From contig NC_081547.1 in NCBI RefSeq assembly GCF_901000735.1, positions 9,158,193 to 9,222,192 on the forward strand: a DNA stretch of 64,000 nucleotides, given 5' to 3'. The stretch's first letter is position 1, and the number at the start of each line of letters is the position of its first letter. Positions 35,881 to 48,045 of this stretch are shown piece after piece. Both the position numbers and the translations under genes were made by a program. The notes beneath the pieces are model-generated. The model saw only the letters and a program-made list of their open reading frames with translations. It was not told the DNA's origin and ran no database searches. The stretch comes from Corylus avellana (Eukaryota > Streptophyta > Magnoliopsida > Fagales > Betulaceae).

Positions 35881-36389
35881 AGAGCTCATCCATTTAAAAC
35901 TACGTATTAAGTACGCCAAATACGTATGCCTTTTTTTTTCCTTCTTTTTTTTTTGTATTTTCTTCTCCCACTTATATTTTTGTCTCCAAAGCCATCATCT
36001 AGATTTTGCTTCTGTATAGTAGAAGGATAGTAGGGAATAGCAACGTTTTGTAATTCTTTGGGAAATGAAGAGAATCAAGTCTAAAATGGCCTCCTTCAAA
36101 CTTCAGTGAATACGGTTTTGGTTAAATATATAAGCTAAGCAGCTCTTACGAGTATGCTCTCTCTTCTGTAGGTCGGGGATGGACAGCAATTTTAAAGCTT
36201 GATTTTAATAAATTATGTGTGCAAATGCGGGAAGTCCCTCCCTGTGGGGGGAGTGTTGAGAAGCATAACTAAAGCTTGTATGCCTTTTAAGTAGCATACA
36301 AGTAATCGGTCCTTGGTTTTAATTTGATTAAAAATCACTTCCCTATCATTTCCCCTTTTTTTATTTTTTTATTTTTATTTTTATTTTTT
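35881..36389 (+). other. 3' flank of the kinase gene
   Basis: AT-rich sequence following the stop codon, probably containing the 3' untranslated region to about 36120. No further gene seen before the fold-back element. Confidence 0.5.
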
Positions 36390-37579
36390 ATAAATGCAAA
36401 ATTGGTTTATGTGGTTGGCCTAATTTACAAATTACTCATTATGGTTTAAAAAATAATCTATAAATCCTTAGAATAGACCAAAATAAAATTTTACTCCCTG
36501 AACTCATTTTTCATTAAATGACTTAACAGAGACTGTTGCATTGCCACTTTACACCCAATAAAAATAAGACACGTGTTCTTTTTTATTTATGCTTTTAAAA
36601 AATAAATAATCCCTCTATATTCCCTTGTGTCACGGTCTTTTTCATCTTTCCCGCTTATTCACTGTCCATGCCGTTGTCTTCATGTCTGATTCTAAGAGTT
36701 GAAAATCGATCAAAAAAAAAAAAAATTGATTGTCAGCCATCACCCAATTTTTTCCTCCTTTATTCTATTTATTTATTATTATTTTTTTCTTTCCTAAGAC
36801 ACTCTTTTGTGGTATCCACCATTCATACTTTGTGCTTGATGTTACTTCAAAATGAAGATATTACTCCAAAATGATATCCGATGTTTATCATTGTGCCTAC
36901 CAGTAAAGAGCACAATTGTGCTTGCCATAGAAAATAATAATAATAATAAAAATAAAAATTTGGGGGGGGGGGGGAATAAATTGTTTCCGATGCCTAGAAT
37001 TTTTTTTTGAAGATGCTTCAATGCCCAAAAACAAATATAAATTTCCATAGAAAGACTGCCCAAAAACACAGATGCCCAAAAATCTCAAAGTAACTCATAG
37101 ATCGAACATGCCCAAAATCTTAAAAGCGGAAGTAAAAAAGCTCCAAAGCAAGGTGGTTTAATTATCGTTGTGACGTTTTTGGCGATTCTCTAGCGGCGAT
37201 TTCAATCGTGTTACGAAACCCAACAGCTCACCTAGAGATGGACGCAAGAGTCGGTGGGGAAGATGAAGACGACGGCCGCACATGGGGATATAGAGGGATT
37301 TAGTTTAATTAATTTCATGTGGAGTGTGCTGGAATCTCAAAATGACGTGAAAAAACTTATTGGTCATTTTTTAAAAGTACAAATAAAAAAGAACATGTGT
37401 CTTATTTTTATTGGGTATAAGGTGGCAATGAAACGATTTATGTTAAGTCATTTAACGAAAAATGAGTTCAATGAGTAAAATGTTATTTTGATCTACCCTA
37501 GGGACCTATAAATTATTTTTTAAACCATATGGAGTGATTTCTTAATTAGGCCAACTAGATGGACTAATTTTACATTTAT
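36390..37579. mobile_element. Large fold-back MITE (~1.2 kb)
   Basis: The left arm ATAAATGCAAAATTGG...GTTGGCCTAATTTA pairs with the right arm ending TAATTAGGCCAACT...TTTTACATTTAT. Inner segments pair as well: AAAATAAGACACGTGTTC near 36563 against GAACATGTGTCTTATTTTTA near 37392, and CTTAACAGAGACTG-like text. The inner 36600-37340 does not pair and includes a GC-richer piece (37160-37300, GAAGACGACGGCC). No clear target duplication. No transposase. Confidence 0.65.
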
Positions 37580-38494
37580 CCTCCCTTTTTTTAAGTCACT
37601 TTTAAAATGAATCTTTATCATTTTTTATCATTTAAATTGTTGACGGTATTTTTGTCATGTTAATTAAGTCACCCTGTCACCAACAGTCACGTAATTATAA
37701 AATTGAATATATCATTATTCTTTACTTCCCAAAAATTATAAATATATCCTAAAAAATTATAAAATTATAAAAACGTCAATACAATTATACAAATAACAAA
37801 ATTTTCCCCGTGTAGGGTGGAACGGACTAACCGTTGCAATGTGCCGTGGGAGCAGCTCATAATATAGAATCTACTGTAAAGAGTCTTTTCGCTGGCTCGG
37901 TTGCAAAGTAATTACCACCTTTCACGGTGGCCCATTTCTTGGCCTCTGAGCCGTTAAGCCTCTGGCTGGCCCAGTACTTTAGCCTGTTTGCTATGTTCTG
38001 GATTGTTTTTGTTGGCTCTGTGCTTTATAGCCTCACGGACCCACGTTTTTATTTAATATAATTATATTTACCTTTCTTAGAAAAAAAAAAAAAAACACAA
38101 AAACAAGTTACACAAATCTGGGGCTAGACGGAGCGGGAGTGAAATATGTAAAGCACAATCTTTTTTTCTTGGCCTGAAATATGCAAAGCACTTTAAGATT
38201 GCTGTTTTTGGATGATCTCATATCTGAACGCAATGTTTTTGAGTCTTTACACGCAACGTGAGGGTCACTAGAAAGTTATTGTACAAGCAGAAGCTGCCAC
38301 CATATCTTCAGAAATTGAATAAGAGAGAACATTGACAATTAGCAACATTACACTCCTAATCAAACTTCATCCAGAAACAGCACTTTTCTATAGCCTAACA
38401 CCGTTGGGTTTCCAAAACTCATTAGTTAACTACGACTACGAAAAGCAGTTTCAAAACTCATCTGTTTAAGTGCGCCACCTCGTGCGCTGTTCTT
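37580..38494. other. Intergenic stretch, no gene seen
   Basis: Lies between the fold-back element and the 3' end of the RRM gene, and probably includes that gene's 3' untranslated region near 38280-38494. It contains an A run near 38081-38094. No independent frame. Confidence 0.55.
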
Positions 38495-41400
38495 CTACCG
38501 CTTCCTCATTTTAGACCTCGCATATCTAGAGAGCACAAGTCGAAAAATTACATTTAATCAAATCGAAATGCAACAACTTCACACAAAGGTATATGAATTC
38601 TTGAGAGAGAAGGGAATACTCTATATGCATGCCCCCCCGGTCTGATGATGGTAACAAGCTGCCCTGAAGTTGCTCCATAACCATGTTAGCCTGCTCAATT
38701 TCCTGCCAAAGAGAAACACGGTTAATGGAATCATAGTTATTTCATAATTAACCTGGCCTCTTTTTTCCTAGGTCCACAAATCAATCACGAGAAGAGTCTA
38801 GATTCATGAATAATTGAATTGCTCATTGTACCAAAATTGCCTTTCAGCAACTCCAGCGCAAAATGAGAGCAGAGGTACTGGGATTCAGCACTCAATAGAA
38901 ATCCAAAGAGTCCACTTGCCAATTTGCACAAGATCGTGTTATCATTTAGAGAATTTTTGAGTATAGAGTACAGATGTAACACCCAAGTTCTACATTGGGA
39001 AAATGACTGGGAATATAGAGAGTAGGTGGTTTATAATGATACTCATGAGTGTTAAGTCCTACATTGCTTACTTAGTAAGTGAAACTAGACTTTATATGTA
39101 ATTCTAGAAAAACTCCAAATTAACTAGTCTTTTTGAGGTGATAGAGCAGATATGGTTAGCTCTTTCCCTGAGTCGTTACAATGGATGTGGCCGAATTCAT
39201 ATTGAGACCAAATTGAAAACTGTGAAGTCCAAGAAATTTCTATTTCCCTTGGAAACTATGCTTAAAAACTTAACAAATTTAGTTCAGGATACTCACAGCT
39301 TGTTTGCAAATGGGTCTTTTACCTTGAAGTTTCCGTATGGCAAGATTTATGCAAATTCTAAGGAGTTTTTCCAATTTAGAGACTTGGACCATGTTGGGAA
39401 GGTTTGGATTAAGGCTTTGCAAAGCAAAGCCCAGCATATTTGTTTTTTAAATATTACAATTATATTTGCATTTTTAGCTCATTTGGTGATTAGTTGTGAT
39501 GATTTTCTTATTCTTTTTTCTACTTTTAGATAGATGTTTCGTATACTTCTTTTAATGATATTTCAATTACATAAAAAAACAAAACATATTACAATTATGC
39601 TTAAAACATGGGCCTATTATTATATTATTTCTTTTTTTCTCTCTGAGCACAACATGTGCCTCTATCTATAAAAGCAGAAGTTCCAGCACAAAGCATGGGA
39701 TACCTCATAGTCCGCAAATGCAACTGGCATCCCACCTTTAGCACGCACTTTGAGAGAATTGAATCCAGGGTACCTGACAAAAGAATAGGAAAAGACATGT
39801 AGCCATCAAGTTTTCTGACTGACAATTCCATGGCTGATGGGCACAATAGGTATATGGATATACAGAAGAAATTGGAGGCTGCACATTCTTCCCCCCTCTG
39901 AGGGGGACAAAGCAAAGGAGAGAGAGAGAGAGAGAAAGGAACTGCAACTCACTGAGACAGAACTTGCTTCAGTTCATCTTCAGTGCAATTTGGCCCTAGA
40001 TTTGCAATAAATAGAGTGGAACATGCTCCTCCATCAACAGTCTTTTCTGGCTGCTCCTGCAGAAGCCAATCAATGTAATACATGTTTATACAAACCTGCA
40101 TAGCCCTAAATACAAATTAATCTTCATATGGAACTAACCAAACCTTTGCACATTAATAGCGGAAGTAACTCGAAGTTTATAACTCAAGATCCCACCCAGT
40201 ATTGTTTGTCACAGCACCAAAAAGTTTCTTGTAAACCGTATCCTCTTCAGTAAGTTCTATAGACTACAGTATATTTCTGGTGAATGTTTTGAGAAGGATA
40301 AATACAGGTTACGTAGACAAAATCCTAATTCAAACTTCACAACCAAGAGGATACAAATCATGAGGACAATCCTATAGTCTACAATGGAAAGTAGATTTAC
40401 ACATTATTCTCCTCTCCGAAAGGCCAAAATAAAAATTCAATGAAAAGTAAAAAAGTGGTAATCTATCCGCCATTGATGAAAAATCCAGAAGGATCCTATG
40501 ATTTCTGATTTTCTTTTTGTGAAAAAAAAAAAAGAAAGCACCATCATTACTTACATTTAATGAAGCTCCAGCATTGTCAGGACCAACTGCTGTCTCACCA
40601 CTGCACATCACCAGACAGAAATACAGATAGTGATCCACAAGAAGATTAAGCAGAACTAAGGAAAACGAAAAAGATCTTTCTGCAGTTTAGGTACTAAACA
40701 CAGTGGAGTTCATAATATAGAACTTCCTCATAGAACAATTAGTGTGCTTTAGGAGCGCTTTCAACCTTTTTGAGGCTGCTAAATCGCCATTCTCGCCAGA
40801 ATCAGGATTGCCGGTCTCAGATGGTTCATCAGATTCACTGTCTCCTGAATGTGCAAAGAAGTGCCAAAATGTGCAAAGTGAGCCACAGAATCAAGTTCAG
40901 ATGGCAGTGCCTCCTTCTAGCGAAAGAGTAGCTTATATCTCTTTTCTTTTCCTTTTAGGGAATCATAATAATAACTAACAAGAAAAGAAAAAATAATAAA
41001 GGGAGCACTTAAAAAGGCCTAAAATATGAAAGCGGCAACATGGATCACAAGTTTGATTTCTGGGGTGGGAATTGAACTTGTAAAATCTGTTTTTTACTGA
41101 AAATATTCAATTTATACAAGACATTACCATCGTCACTGGATGTTTCTTGGGCATTTATGTCTTCTTTAGCTCTTTTGTCTATAACAACATAGGCTCCACT
41201 ACCTGTACAAGAAAAATAAGTCAATTCATGAAGTAAGTGGAGATCAAAGATCAAAATAAACCAGAATCTGCCATAAAAGAAATTCTACAGATTTATAACT
41301 TGAATAAGTATGACAGACAATTACAGACCTGGTTTACGTTTTCTTCTGGAGTTTGATCTTGCCAGTTCGATATGCAGAACAGATCCAGTTTGAGGATCAA

Positions 41401-42307
41401 ATTTTACACCCTGATCATGGTAATCGTGGGAGCAAAAAAGTTAAATAGACTGCAAATTTGTGAAAGTAAAAAATTCTGGTCGTTCAACAACAAAATTGAA
41501 TTAGAAATGCATTTTGAATCGAATGCCCTGATCGATACCTAAAGAGTATATAGAAACGACTACTTAAATTGGAAAACACTACCGTGAACAAGGCAATAAA
41601 TAATCGAAACCTGAAGACATATATACGTGTTTAAAAGAAACAACTATATTTGGTGATTGGAGAAAAGTTCTCACATTTAACGCGTGCAACGCTGCAATTG
41701 CCGATTGATGATTGGAAAAGGTAGCGAACGCCACGACCTGCAAAATATAATCGGAATCTTCTAAACTGTTTTCTATCCAAATTAAATCATAATCAGAACG
41801 TGCTTTGAAGAATTAACATTCTTTTTACAAGCAATGCAAACCCTAAGTTCCCTGATTGGCTGTAAGAGCAAATATATGCATTCTACATTACCACAGTCCA
41901 TTCCATTTTTCTCGGGAACCCAACAAAGGGAAAATGAAGCTAAAGAAGTTCACAAACTTAGGGCTAACAACCTCTACTCAGCCAATCGTTATTCTTTTAT
42001 CATCACAGTCCAACAAAGCAACAGAACATTTCCTTTTTAGTTGGATTTTCACGGGGTTTAATTTTCTCGGGAAACAAACAGAGAAGAGAACCTGGCTGCC
42101 GCGGCCGGTATACTTGAGCTGGCAAGAGTCGAAGCCAGGGCGGCGGCGGAAGAGGTTGTGAATCTCACGCGCCTTGACGTCATCCGGGAGCCCCGACACG
42201 AAGAGTGTGTTGATCCCGCTCCGGTCCTTGTCGTAGTCTTGTTGTGGTGGTGGCGGTGGGTGGTGGTGGTGGAGGTAGTAGGGATCGTAGGGCTGGAGAT
42301 GAGCCAT
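38495..42307 (-). CDS. Two-RRM RNA-binding protein (RBPMS/Mec-8/scw1-like)
   Basis: Coding exons in transcript order are 42307-42092, 41737-41675, 41410-41329, 41202-41128, 40844-40766, 40600-40555, 40056-39953, 39773-39704, 38702-38620 and 38525-38495, giving 282 residues with all phases consistent and a TAG stop. Residues ~15-25 are His- and Pro-rich (HHHHPPPPPQQ). RRM1 begins NTLFVSGLPDDVKAREIHNLF and contains the VVAFATF-type RNP1 strand. An acidic Ser/Glu linker (DSESDEPSETGNPD) follows. RRM2 has CSTLFIANLGPNCTEDEL and MPVAFADYE and ends in EYARSKMRKR. This arrangement matches the plant relatives of fungal scw1 and animal RBPMS/couch potato, which bind CAC-type mRNA motifs; target and role here are inferred only from family. 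Intron 8 (38703-39703) holds an LTR-like insert. No plant gene symbol is assigned. Confidence 0.9.
38972..39180 (+). mobile_element. Short LTR-like element in intron 8 of the RRM gene
   Basis: The stretch begins TGTAACACCCAAG and ends CTGAGTCGTTACA, so its ends form the TGTAACA...TGTTACA-type inverted pair usual for LTRs. At about 209 bp it is in the size range of TRIM LTRs. The following text (39181-39535) is open over about 110 codons in the frame that starts at 39138, but shows no domain I know. No target duplication could be read, so limits are tentative. Orientation is opposite to the host gene. Confidence 0.5.
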
Positions 42308-43664
42308 TTCGACGGCTTAGATTGGAAGGAGCGTGGCTTCGCGGGGGCGTAATGACGGTGATGGCGAGGAGAGTCTGGAGAGAGTACGCAAGGGGCTTTC
42401 AAGATTCGCCTCCGCAGATCGTTTTCGTTAACATTCGTGTGAATAGATACTTACCACCATATTACGGCGATCTTTTTATTTTATGCCCGACTCAACAAGT
42501 CTACCAGAAATTTTAACACAATTTTTTTGAGTTAAATTAGCTACAAACCGACAATTTATTAAAAAAAAATATGTGATTCTCACGTGTTAAGAGATATTTA
42601 AGAATTTATTAGACGGATTTATAGCTAATTTTGTCCCAATTTCAATATATCTCATTTAATTTAAATTAATTTGACGAATTTTTTTTTCAATAATTACCTA
42701 CCATCAAAAGGAACCATTACTTTTGAAATAATGGCAATCGTGAATTGGGTGGGTCTAGGATCCCTTGGATGAGCATTGATGAGTTAATAATAAATTAATA
42801 ATGGACTGCATTTGATTCTGTGTTGAGTTGTTTATTTAATCCAATCATGTAGCAAAAAAGGAAAAAAAAAAATGTTAATATTAATCAGTTCAGTGTAATT
42901 CTTTTTTAATAAAATATTAAAAAAAATATGGTTCTTCAAGTTTTTCTAGAAGAATGCAACCACAAATCTGTGCATAGCCCATTATAATTCTAGTTTTTTT
43001 TTTTTTTCTTCAATAGAATATAATATAAATTGTTTCAAGAATTCCACAGTATCCATTTCTTTGGCCCATAACTATAAGCTTAAATTATTTTCCATGTATT
43101 CTTGGTGTATTTACAACTTGAATTTAATAGTTGTCCAAAATCTCCTGTCTTCTGGGGAGGGGACCCGTAGCAATGTCAACAAGATTTAGGCGAATAGAAG
43201 CCGAGGCCCCAAACATCAAAGAAAAGGAGAAAATAATCAACCAACCACAAACTTATAATGACACTAAAACCAGTCCAAAAGACAAGCATGTCCAAAACAT
43301 CAGATCAGCTCATGTCCAAAAGCACCTCTTGAAGTTGCAAAGGATCCGTGCTTGTCGTTGAGAAATAAAAAGAGTCACATGATTTGAGGGGCCATTTCCT
43401 TTGTCAAAATTGCACCCATCAATTACATGTACCTTTTGCAATGGCCCATTTTCCTGCTGATAACATTCATTACCCTTTTTTTTCCCTTGCCCAAAAAGAA
43501 AAGGAGAAAAAATAGGACAAGGATCAAAGATTTAGACCAAAATAAAAAGAAACTAATCCCATTTCCTCTGTTTACCAGATCACCAAAAAAACAAATTGGG
43601 GGAAAAATACAAAACCAACCAAAGAGAAAAAAGAAGTTGATAATTAAGGGAAAAGCACAAACAA
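42308..43664. other. Intergenic stretch between RRM gene 5' end and PRA1 gene 3' end
   Basis: 42308-42430 is probably the 5' leader and promoter of the RRM gene. The 43440-43664 part is purine-rich and includes the PRA1 3' untranslated region. Nothing else with coding or element structure was found. Confidence 0.55.
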
Positions 43665-44243
43665 TTAAGAAGAAGTAGATCCAGCCGGAGCAGCAGGACT
43701 AACACCAGTCATCAGGTCGGCAGCCTCCTCATCCAAGGCCAAATCGTCGGTCTTCCTGAAAGCCGCGTGCAGAACCACCACCACCGCACCAATCGAGAGC
43801 GCCACCAAGATATTCACGGTGGCGTTCGTCAAAACCAAGAACACCACCGTCAGGATGGCCAGCACGATGAGCACCACCCTGTCATCGATCATGTGGCCGA
43901 AGAAGACGAGGGGCTCGTCGCGGAGGAAGTAGAGGAACAGCCACACGGCCATCATCACCAAAAACACTATGAGCGAGATGGGGTGCCATAGGAGGCTGAG
44001 AAAGAGGATTAGCAGGGCGACCATCGCGTAGTTCATGCGGAAGTAGCCCACGTTGGTGCGGACCCGGGCGATGGCGTCGCCGAAGTTGGCCGGCAGGCGG
44101 ATGGCTCGGAGGTTGAGCATGAGCTTCCATGGGCGGCGGGTGCCGATGCCGGCTTTGATCCTCTCCTTCGCGCGCGAGAGGTATTCGAGGTTTTTGGTTG
44201 CTCCTGGCGCGGGCGAGGTTGGGATGGTACCGTAGTTGGTCAT
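43665..44243 (-). CDS. PRA1 family protein (PRA1.F-type)
   Basis: A single exon of 192 codons. The N-terminus [10 protein letters not shown] and the block [15 protein letters not shown] followed by RRPWK are typical of plant PRA1 (prenylated Rab acceptor) proteins of the F clade. Two long hydrophobic hairpins lie at about residues 71-108 ([19 protein letters not shown] onward) and 122-160. A short cytosolic linker (RDEPLVFFG) sits between them, the standard PRA1 layout. An acidic C-terminal segment (LDEEAADL) follows. Members are small ER/Golgi/endosome membrane proteins that assist Rab GTPase membrane delivery and vesicle traffic. Length is normal for the family. The gene is intronless and GC-richer than its surroundings. 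Confidence 0.93.
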   Translation of the reverse strand: MTNYGTIPTSPAPGATKNLEYLSRAKERIKAGIGTRRPWKLMLNLRAIRLPANFGDAIARVRTNVGYFRMNYAMVALLILFLSLLWHPISLIVFLVMMAVWLFLYFLRDEPLVFFGHMIDDRVVLIVLAILTVVFLVLTNATVNILVALSIGAVVVVLHAAFRKTDDLALDEEAADLMTGVSPAAPAGSTSS

Positions 44244-44480
44244 GTTTGTGTTTTTGAGGGGTTAGAAAAGTTTGACCCTTTTGGGGGAGGGTTGAACTGT
44301 GGGAGAAGAAATGAAGACGATGATGATATGGGGGGTTTGAAAAGGAAACGTGGGGAGGTGGTAGGAGAGAATAGAATAATAATGTAAATGAAAATGAATT
44401 AGAGAGGGACATTTGGGGGGCTTATAATAAGGTGGTGTGAGGTGCAGTGTTGGAAGTAGGGGCACGTGATTCAAGTCATA
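44244..44480 (-). promoter_or_regulatory. Probable promoter/5' leader of the PRA1 gene
   Basis: Immediately upstream of the PRA1 start on the minus strand. On the minus strand it is C/T-rich (CCTCCCCCAAAAGGG, CTCTAATTCATTTTC). Exact promoter elements are not defined. Confidence 0.35.
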
Positions 44481-44792
44481 ACTTGTGTTCGTGTGCCGGG
44501 TTAATTTTGTGTTGAGTTCGTGGGTTGTGTCAAAAAAATTGTTAACTATAAATGTGTTGAGTTTAAATTGTGTTGAGGCATGAGTATAAGATTATATACA
44601 TAGGTCAACTGTTAAAACTAGTAGCTCATATTAAAATACCAGTGGTTATCTGAGTAGACAGAGTGGGAGTCTACTGGCTCATAGGTATAATTAAGTTTGC
44701 GAGAGGTTGTGGGGGTGCAGGGCAACACCCGGCGGTACGGTATAGGGTATTTTGGAAAATTTTAAAATAGGTTCATATAATTAGAGTTTTCT

Positions 44793-44835
<43 letters not shown>

Positions 44836-45060
44836 TATGTTGTAACTCGTGGACGTAGATACATTATCAAACCACGTAAATCTGTGTCTCGACTTTCTTT
44901 TAATTTTTCTCTTTTCGATTTCATATTATTTGTCATTGTTGTGCATAGTAACAACATCAATTCTAACTTGATCCACTTTCAAAATTTAACTCATTAATTT
45001 TATATTAAATTCGCATCAAATTCACATATCTGTATAAAATGTTAACAGTCCTCACTCGTG
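44481..45060. repeat. Degenerate dispersed repeat with TA/TG microsatellite
   Basis: Shares text with 24440-24700 and CGTGTC/GTTGAG-type words with 23960-24427. A (TA)n(TG)n microsatellite lies at about 44792-44835. A GC-richer insertion-like piece is at 44640-44760. No coding. Confidence 0.45.
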
Positions 45061-46848
45061 ACATGGTTGATGGATATAGGTTGTGAAACTTTGGCTGAGT
45101 GTCAATTATGATCAACCCAACAACAGAGGAGAATATCAATTATGGTTAAAGCCCAAATTGGGTTATGACAATAGAAAAATGGCCAAATGAAACAAGACAG
45201 ATTTGATAAGAAAGAAAAGTTTGATTGTACATCCCATGATTGAATCTCACAATGTCTAGAGGGAAGAAGAAGATTAACGATGCATAGTTTGGACTCCTAC
45301 ACCAAAAACAAAAATGAGGAAAAATTCAGAAAATGAATAACAAAAAGTCTTCAAAATTAATACAAGATGGGGATGTTTTCTCTTAGACTTTAACCAGGAA
45401 AGAAGAAAAAGGTAATGGGCAAAAAGGTTTATGGAATGTGATAGACTGCAGCTACATGCTGATCCTTCTCTTTTTTCCTTGAATTGTGGTAGTTGCCAAA
45501 GGACCCGACACTTTCAACTAATCTTCCAACGTGAGATGGGTTGGACTCTTATGTGGATAAGACCACACTAATACTCGTGGGGACGGCAATGAGAAAAGCG
45601 ACGGCAAGGTCTCAACAAGGCCGGCCGGCATGACCACGTGGCGTGTTGGAAGCTACGAGAAACCTTATTCATTTGGTTGCAACAATAATCTGCAAACGTG
45701 GCAGTAGGGTAGTGGACGGATAGAAATAGATTGGGTAGGTTTGGCCAATGGGTGGTCGCCACGCAAGCAGGATGATGATCTTTTTGCTTGAAGAAGCCAC
45801 CCAGATTCTCAATCCTCAAATCAGGCCAAACTAGAAAGTGCCACACGAATGCACGATGGAAAGCTTTTCCTGCAACGTGGAAGTTCAGAATTATAAACTG
45901 ATTATGATTATGCATTTTTCTTCTTTCTTCCTTCATATTTGAGATTTTTTTCTTTTCACATGTTCGAGTAAGAGAGGAAGAAGATTCGAACTAATAATTT
46001 CCGTTTTATGATATTTGATGTTAGCCGATTGAGTTAATCTTTAAGACATTTTATATTGAATTTACTATAGGTATTGGTGTACAATAGAATAAGCCTTCAA
46101 GAAGCAGGCCCATTTATAATCGAGACATATTGCATATCATTCTCTTAACAATTTTTTCATTTTGTTTTTAATTTTATAAATCTAATAGATTTATCATTAA
46201 ATTTATAGATTTATATTCGTCTCACACAAATTTAATAGTGAATTTATCGATTCACTATATAAAAATATGTAAAAGATGAGATAAAAAATAAATTTTATTA
46301 ATTTTTTTTTTTTTTTAAACGTCCAAAAAAGATAGGATAAAAGGAGGTTGTGTCTATGATGCCTAATGGAGTGGGGGGCCAAAAGAAAAGGACGCGAAAG
46401 AACTCTCCCTAACATAATCGAATAGGTGTGTAGACTGGCATGAATTCGACAACCAAGTTGATGCTCGGTTGAATGATTTGAAGTGGGATTATGTTTTCAA
46501 GCGCTTTTAAACTATCACTAAAGTTTAAAACTCTCAATTAAGCATATCGAGCTTTTAATTTATTTCAATTATTCTCTTCTATTAAATTTTGTCAAAATTT
46601 TTTGTTAATTTTTTTTTTAAAAAAAATAAAAACTGAAATATTTTGACAAAAATTAAGAAAAAATCCTAACAAAATGAGGTAATTAATTGAAAGAAAATAA
46701 AAGTTTCATACTCTTAATTGATAATTTTTAAACCTTGAAAGCTTAGTATTAAAACCAGTAAAAATTAAAGAGAATTTTATGAAGTTTTCCTTAATAAATA
46801 CGAATGATAACAACTCTTATGTGGTAAATGACCTGATTCAGTACTTAA
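45061..46848. other. Intergenic stretch, no gene seen
   Basis: 45560-45900 is GC-richer with CCACGTGG near 45635, but the frames lack any domain. 46560-46700 contains A/T-rich partly inverted text. Nothing supported as a gene. Confidence 0.5.
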
Positions 46849-46960
46849 GGGGTAGCTCAATCGACTAGGAACTACGTCTTGTAAAGCGGAGGTCACTAGT
46901 TCAAATCTCTCTCTCCTCTTATATGGACATATCAAAAAAATAAAAATAAAAATAAAAATA
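46849..46960 (+). mobile_element. Short tRNA-derived SINE-like sequence
   Basis: GGGGTAGCTCAATCGACTAGGAAC provides an A-box-like segment and GGTCACTAGTTCAAATCTC a B-box-like one at tRNA-like spacing. The text TCTTGTAAAGCGGAGGTCA between them resembles the anticodon arm of a tRNA-Thr (TGT). It is followed by a tail of AAAAAT repeats. It does not form a good acceptor stem, so I call it a SINE and not a tRNA gene. No clear target duplication. Confidence 0.55.
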
Positions 46961-48011
46961 GTCTGATCCACGGGACCCATTTGCCCTTTACAAATAGAGT
47001 ACCATAATTTCTCTTGCCGCATAAGTTCAAAAGGCCACACATCAATTCCTACGATGGTCTAAAAGATCGGGTGTACCATCTGAAAACCCATGGGCCATAG
47101 AGCTCACATGGACCTCCATGCCACTGATCTGTTAAAAAATTAAAAAAAAAATCAAATTCATAAACAAAGATAACAAATTGGGAAACAATTCTACCATTTC
47201 TTCCATGTATTACTTACTTAAATAACAGAAAAACATACATTCCTGGTCTGTAAAAAGCAGGTTCTTCCTTATCAGTTTGAGCATGTCTAGCTCAACGGCA
47301 CCGTTTTTATCATTCACAAGAGATTACAAAGATTTCTCAACAGTTTTCTTGGCTTTTCGTCTTGCCAAGTTAATTTCAGTCAACACTAAACATTAATTGT
47401 AAGGGCTAATGCTATAATAAGTAATTCATAATCTTTGTTGAGATTCCAACTGCGACCCGTGGGTGGGACGCGGGGATCCCCCATTTTTTATTTTTTATTT
47501 TTTAATCTTGTAATTTTAAATTTTTAAATAATGATAGTGGGACAGTGTGACTTATGGGACACTAAGAAGTCGCTAATAGGTTTGATATGGTGAGCATTAA
47601 GTTTTTTGATGGAAAATAGACGAAGAGACTAACTCTGATAATTAGACAACCTCAAGTACCACGTTTGATAGTTTTTTTTTAAGGATTTGGCTTGAGTGCT
47701 ATATAAATAACTTTAACATATTTGCAGTTTTTCAACCCTACATATTTAATTTTACTACTTTTTTTTTATTCTCATGAAATATTTGGAATTAAATCCAAAA
47801 AGTCCAAACTATTGAAAAAAACATAGAAAACAACAGCACATAGAGCACATACGCCAAATCTATTTTTGAAACTGAAGTAGCTATTTGATAATAGTTCAAA
47901 ACACAAACACCAAAATAACATTTAACGCTAATTAAAAAGTACCAAAATAACTACTTTGGCCCAAAACACAAGTACCAAAGTGGCTTTTCCCTTTTCGCCC
48001 TCTCCCGCTTT

Positions 48012-48045
<34 letters not shown>

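Noticed and set aside
43882..44412. 176-codon minus-strand frame overlapping PRA1
   Set aside because: Alternative frame of the PRA1 exon and its leader; the PRA1 frame is the conserved one.
45568..45936. 122-codon minus-strand frame
   Set aside because: No domain, no splice or promoter support, composition not coding-like.
46849..46920. Possible tRNA-Thr gene
   Set aside because: The acceptor stem does not pair and an A-rich tail follows; a SINE is the better reading.
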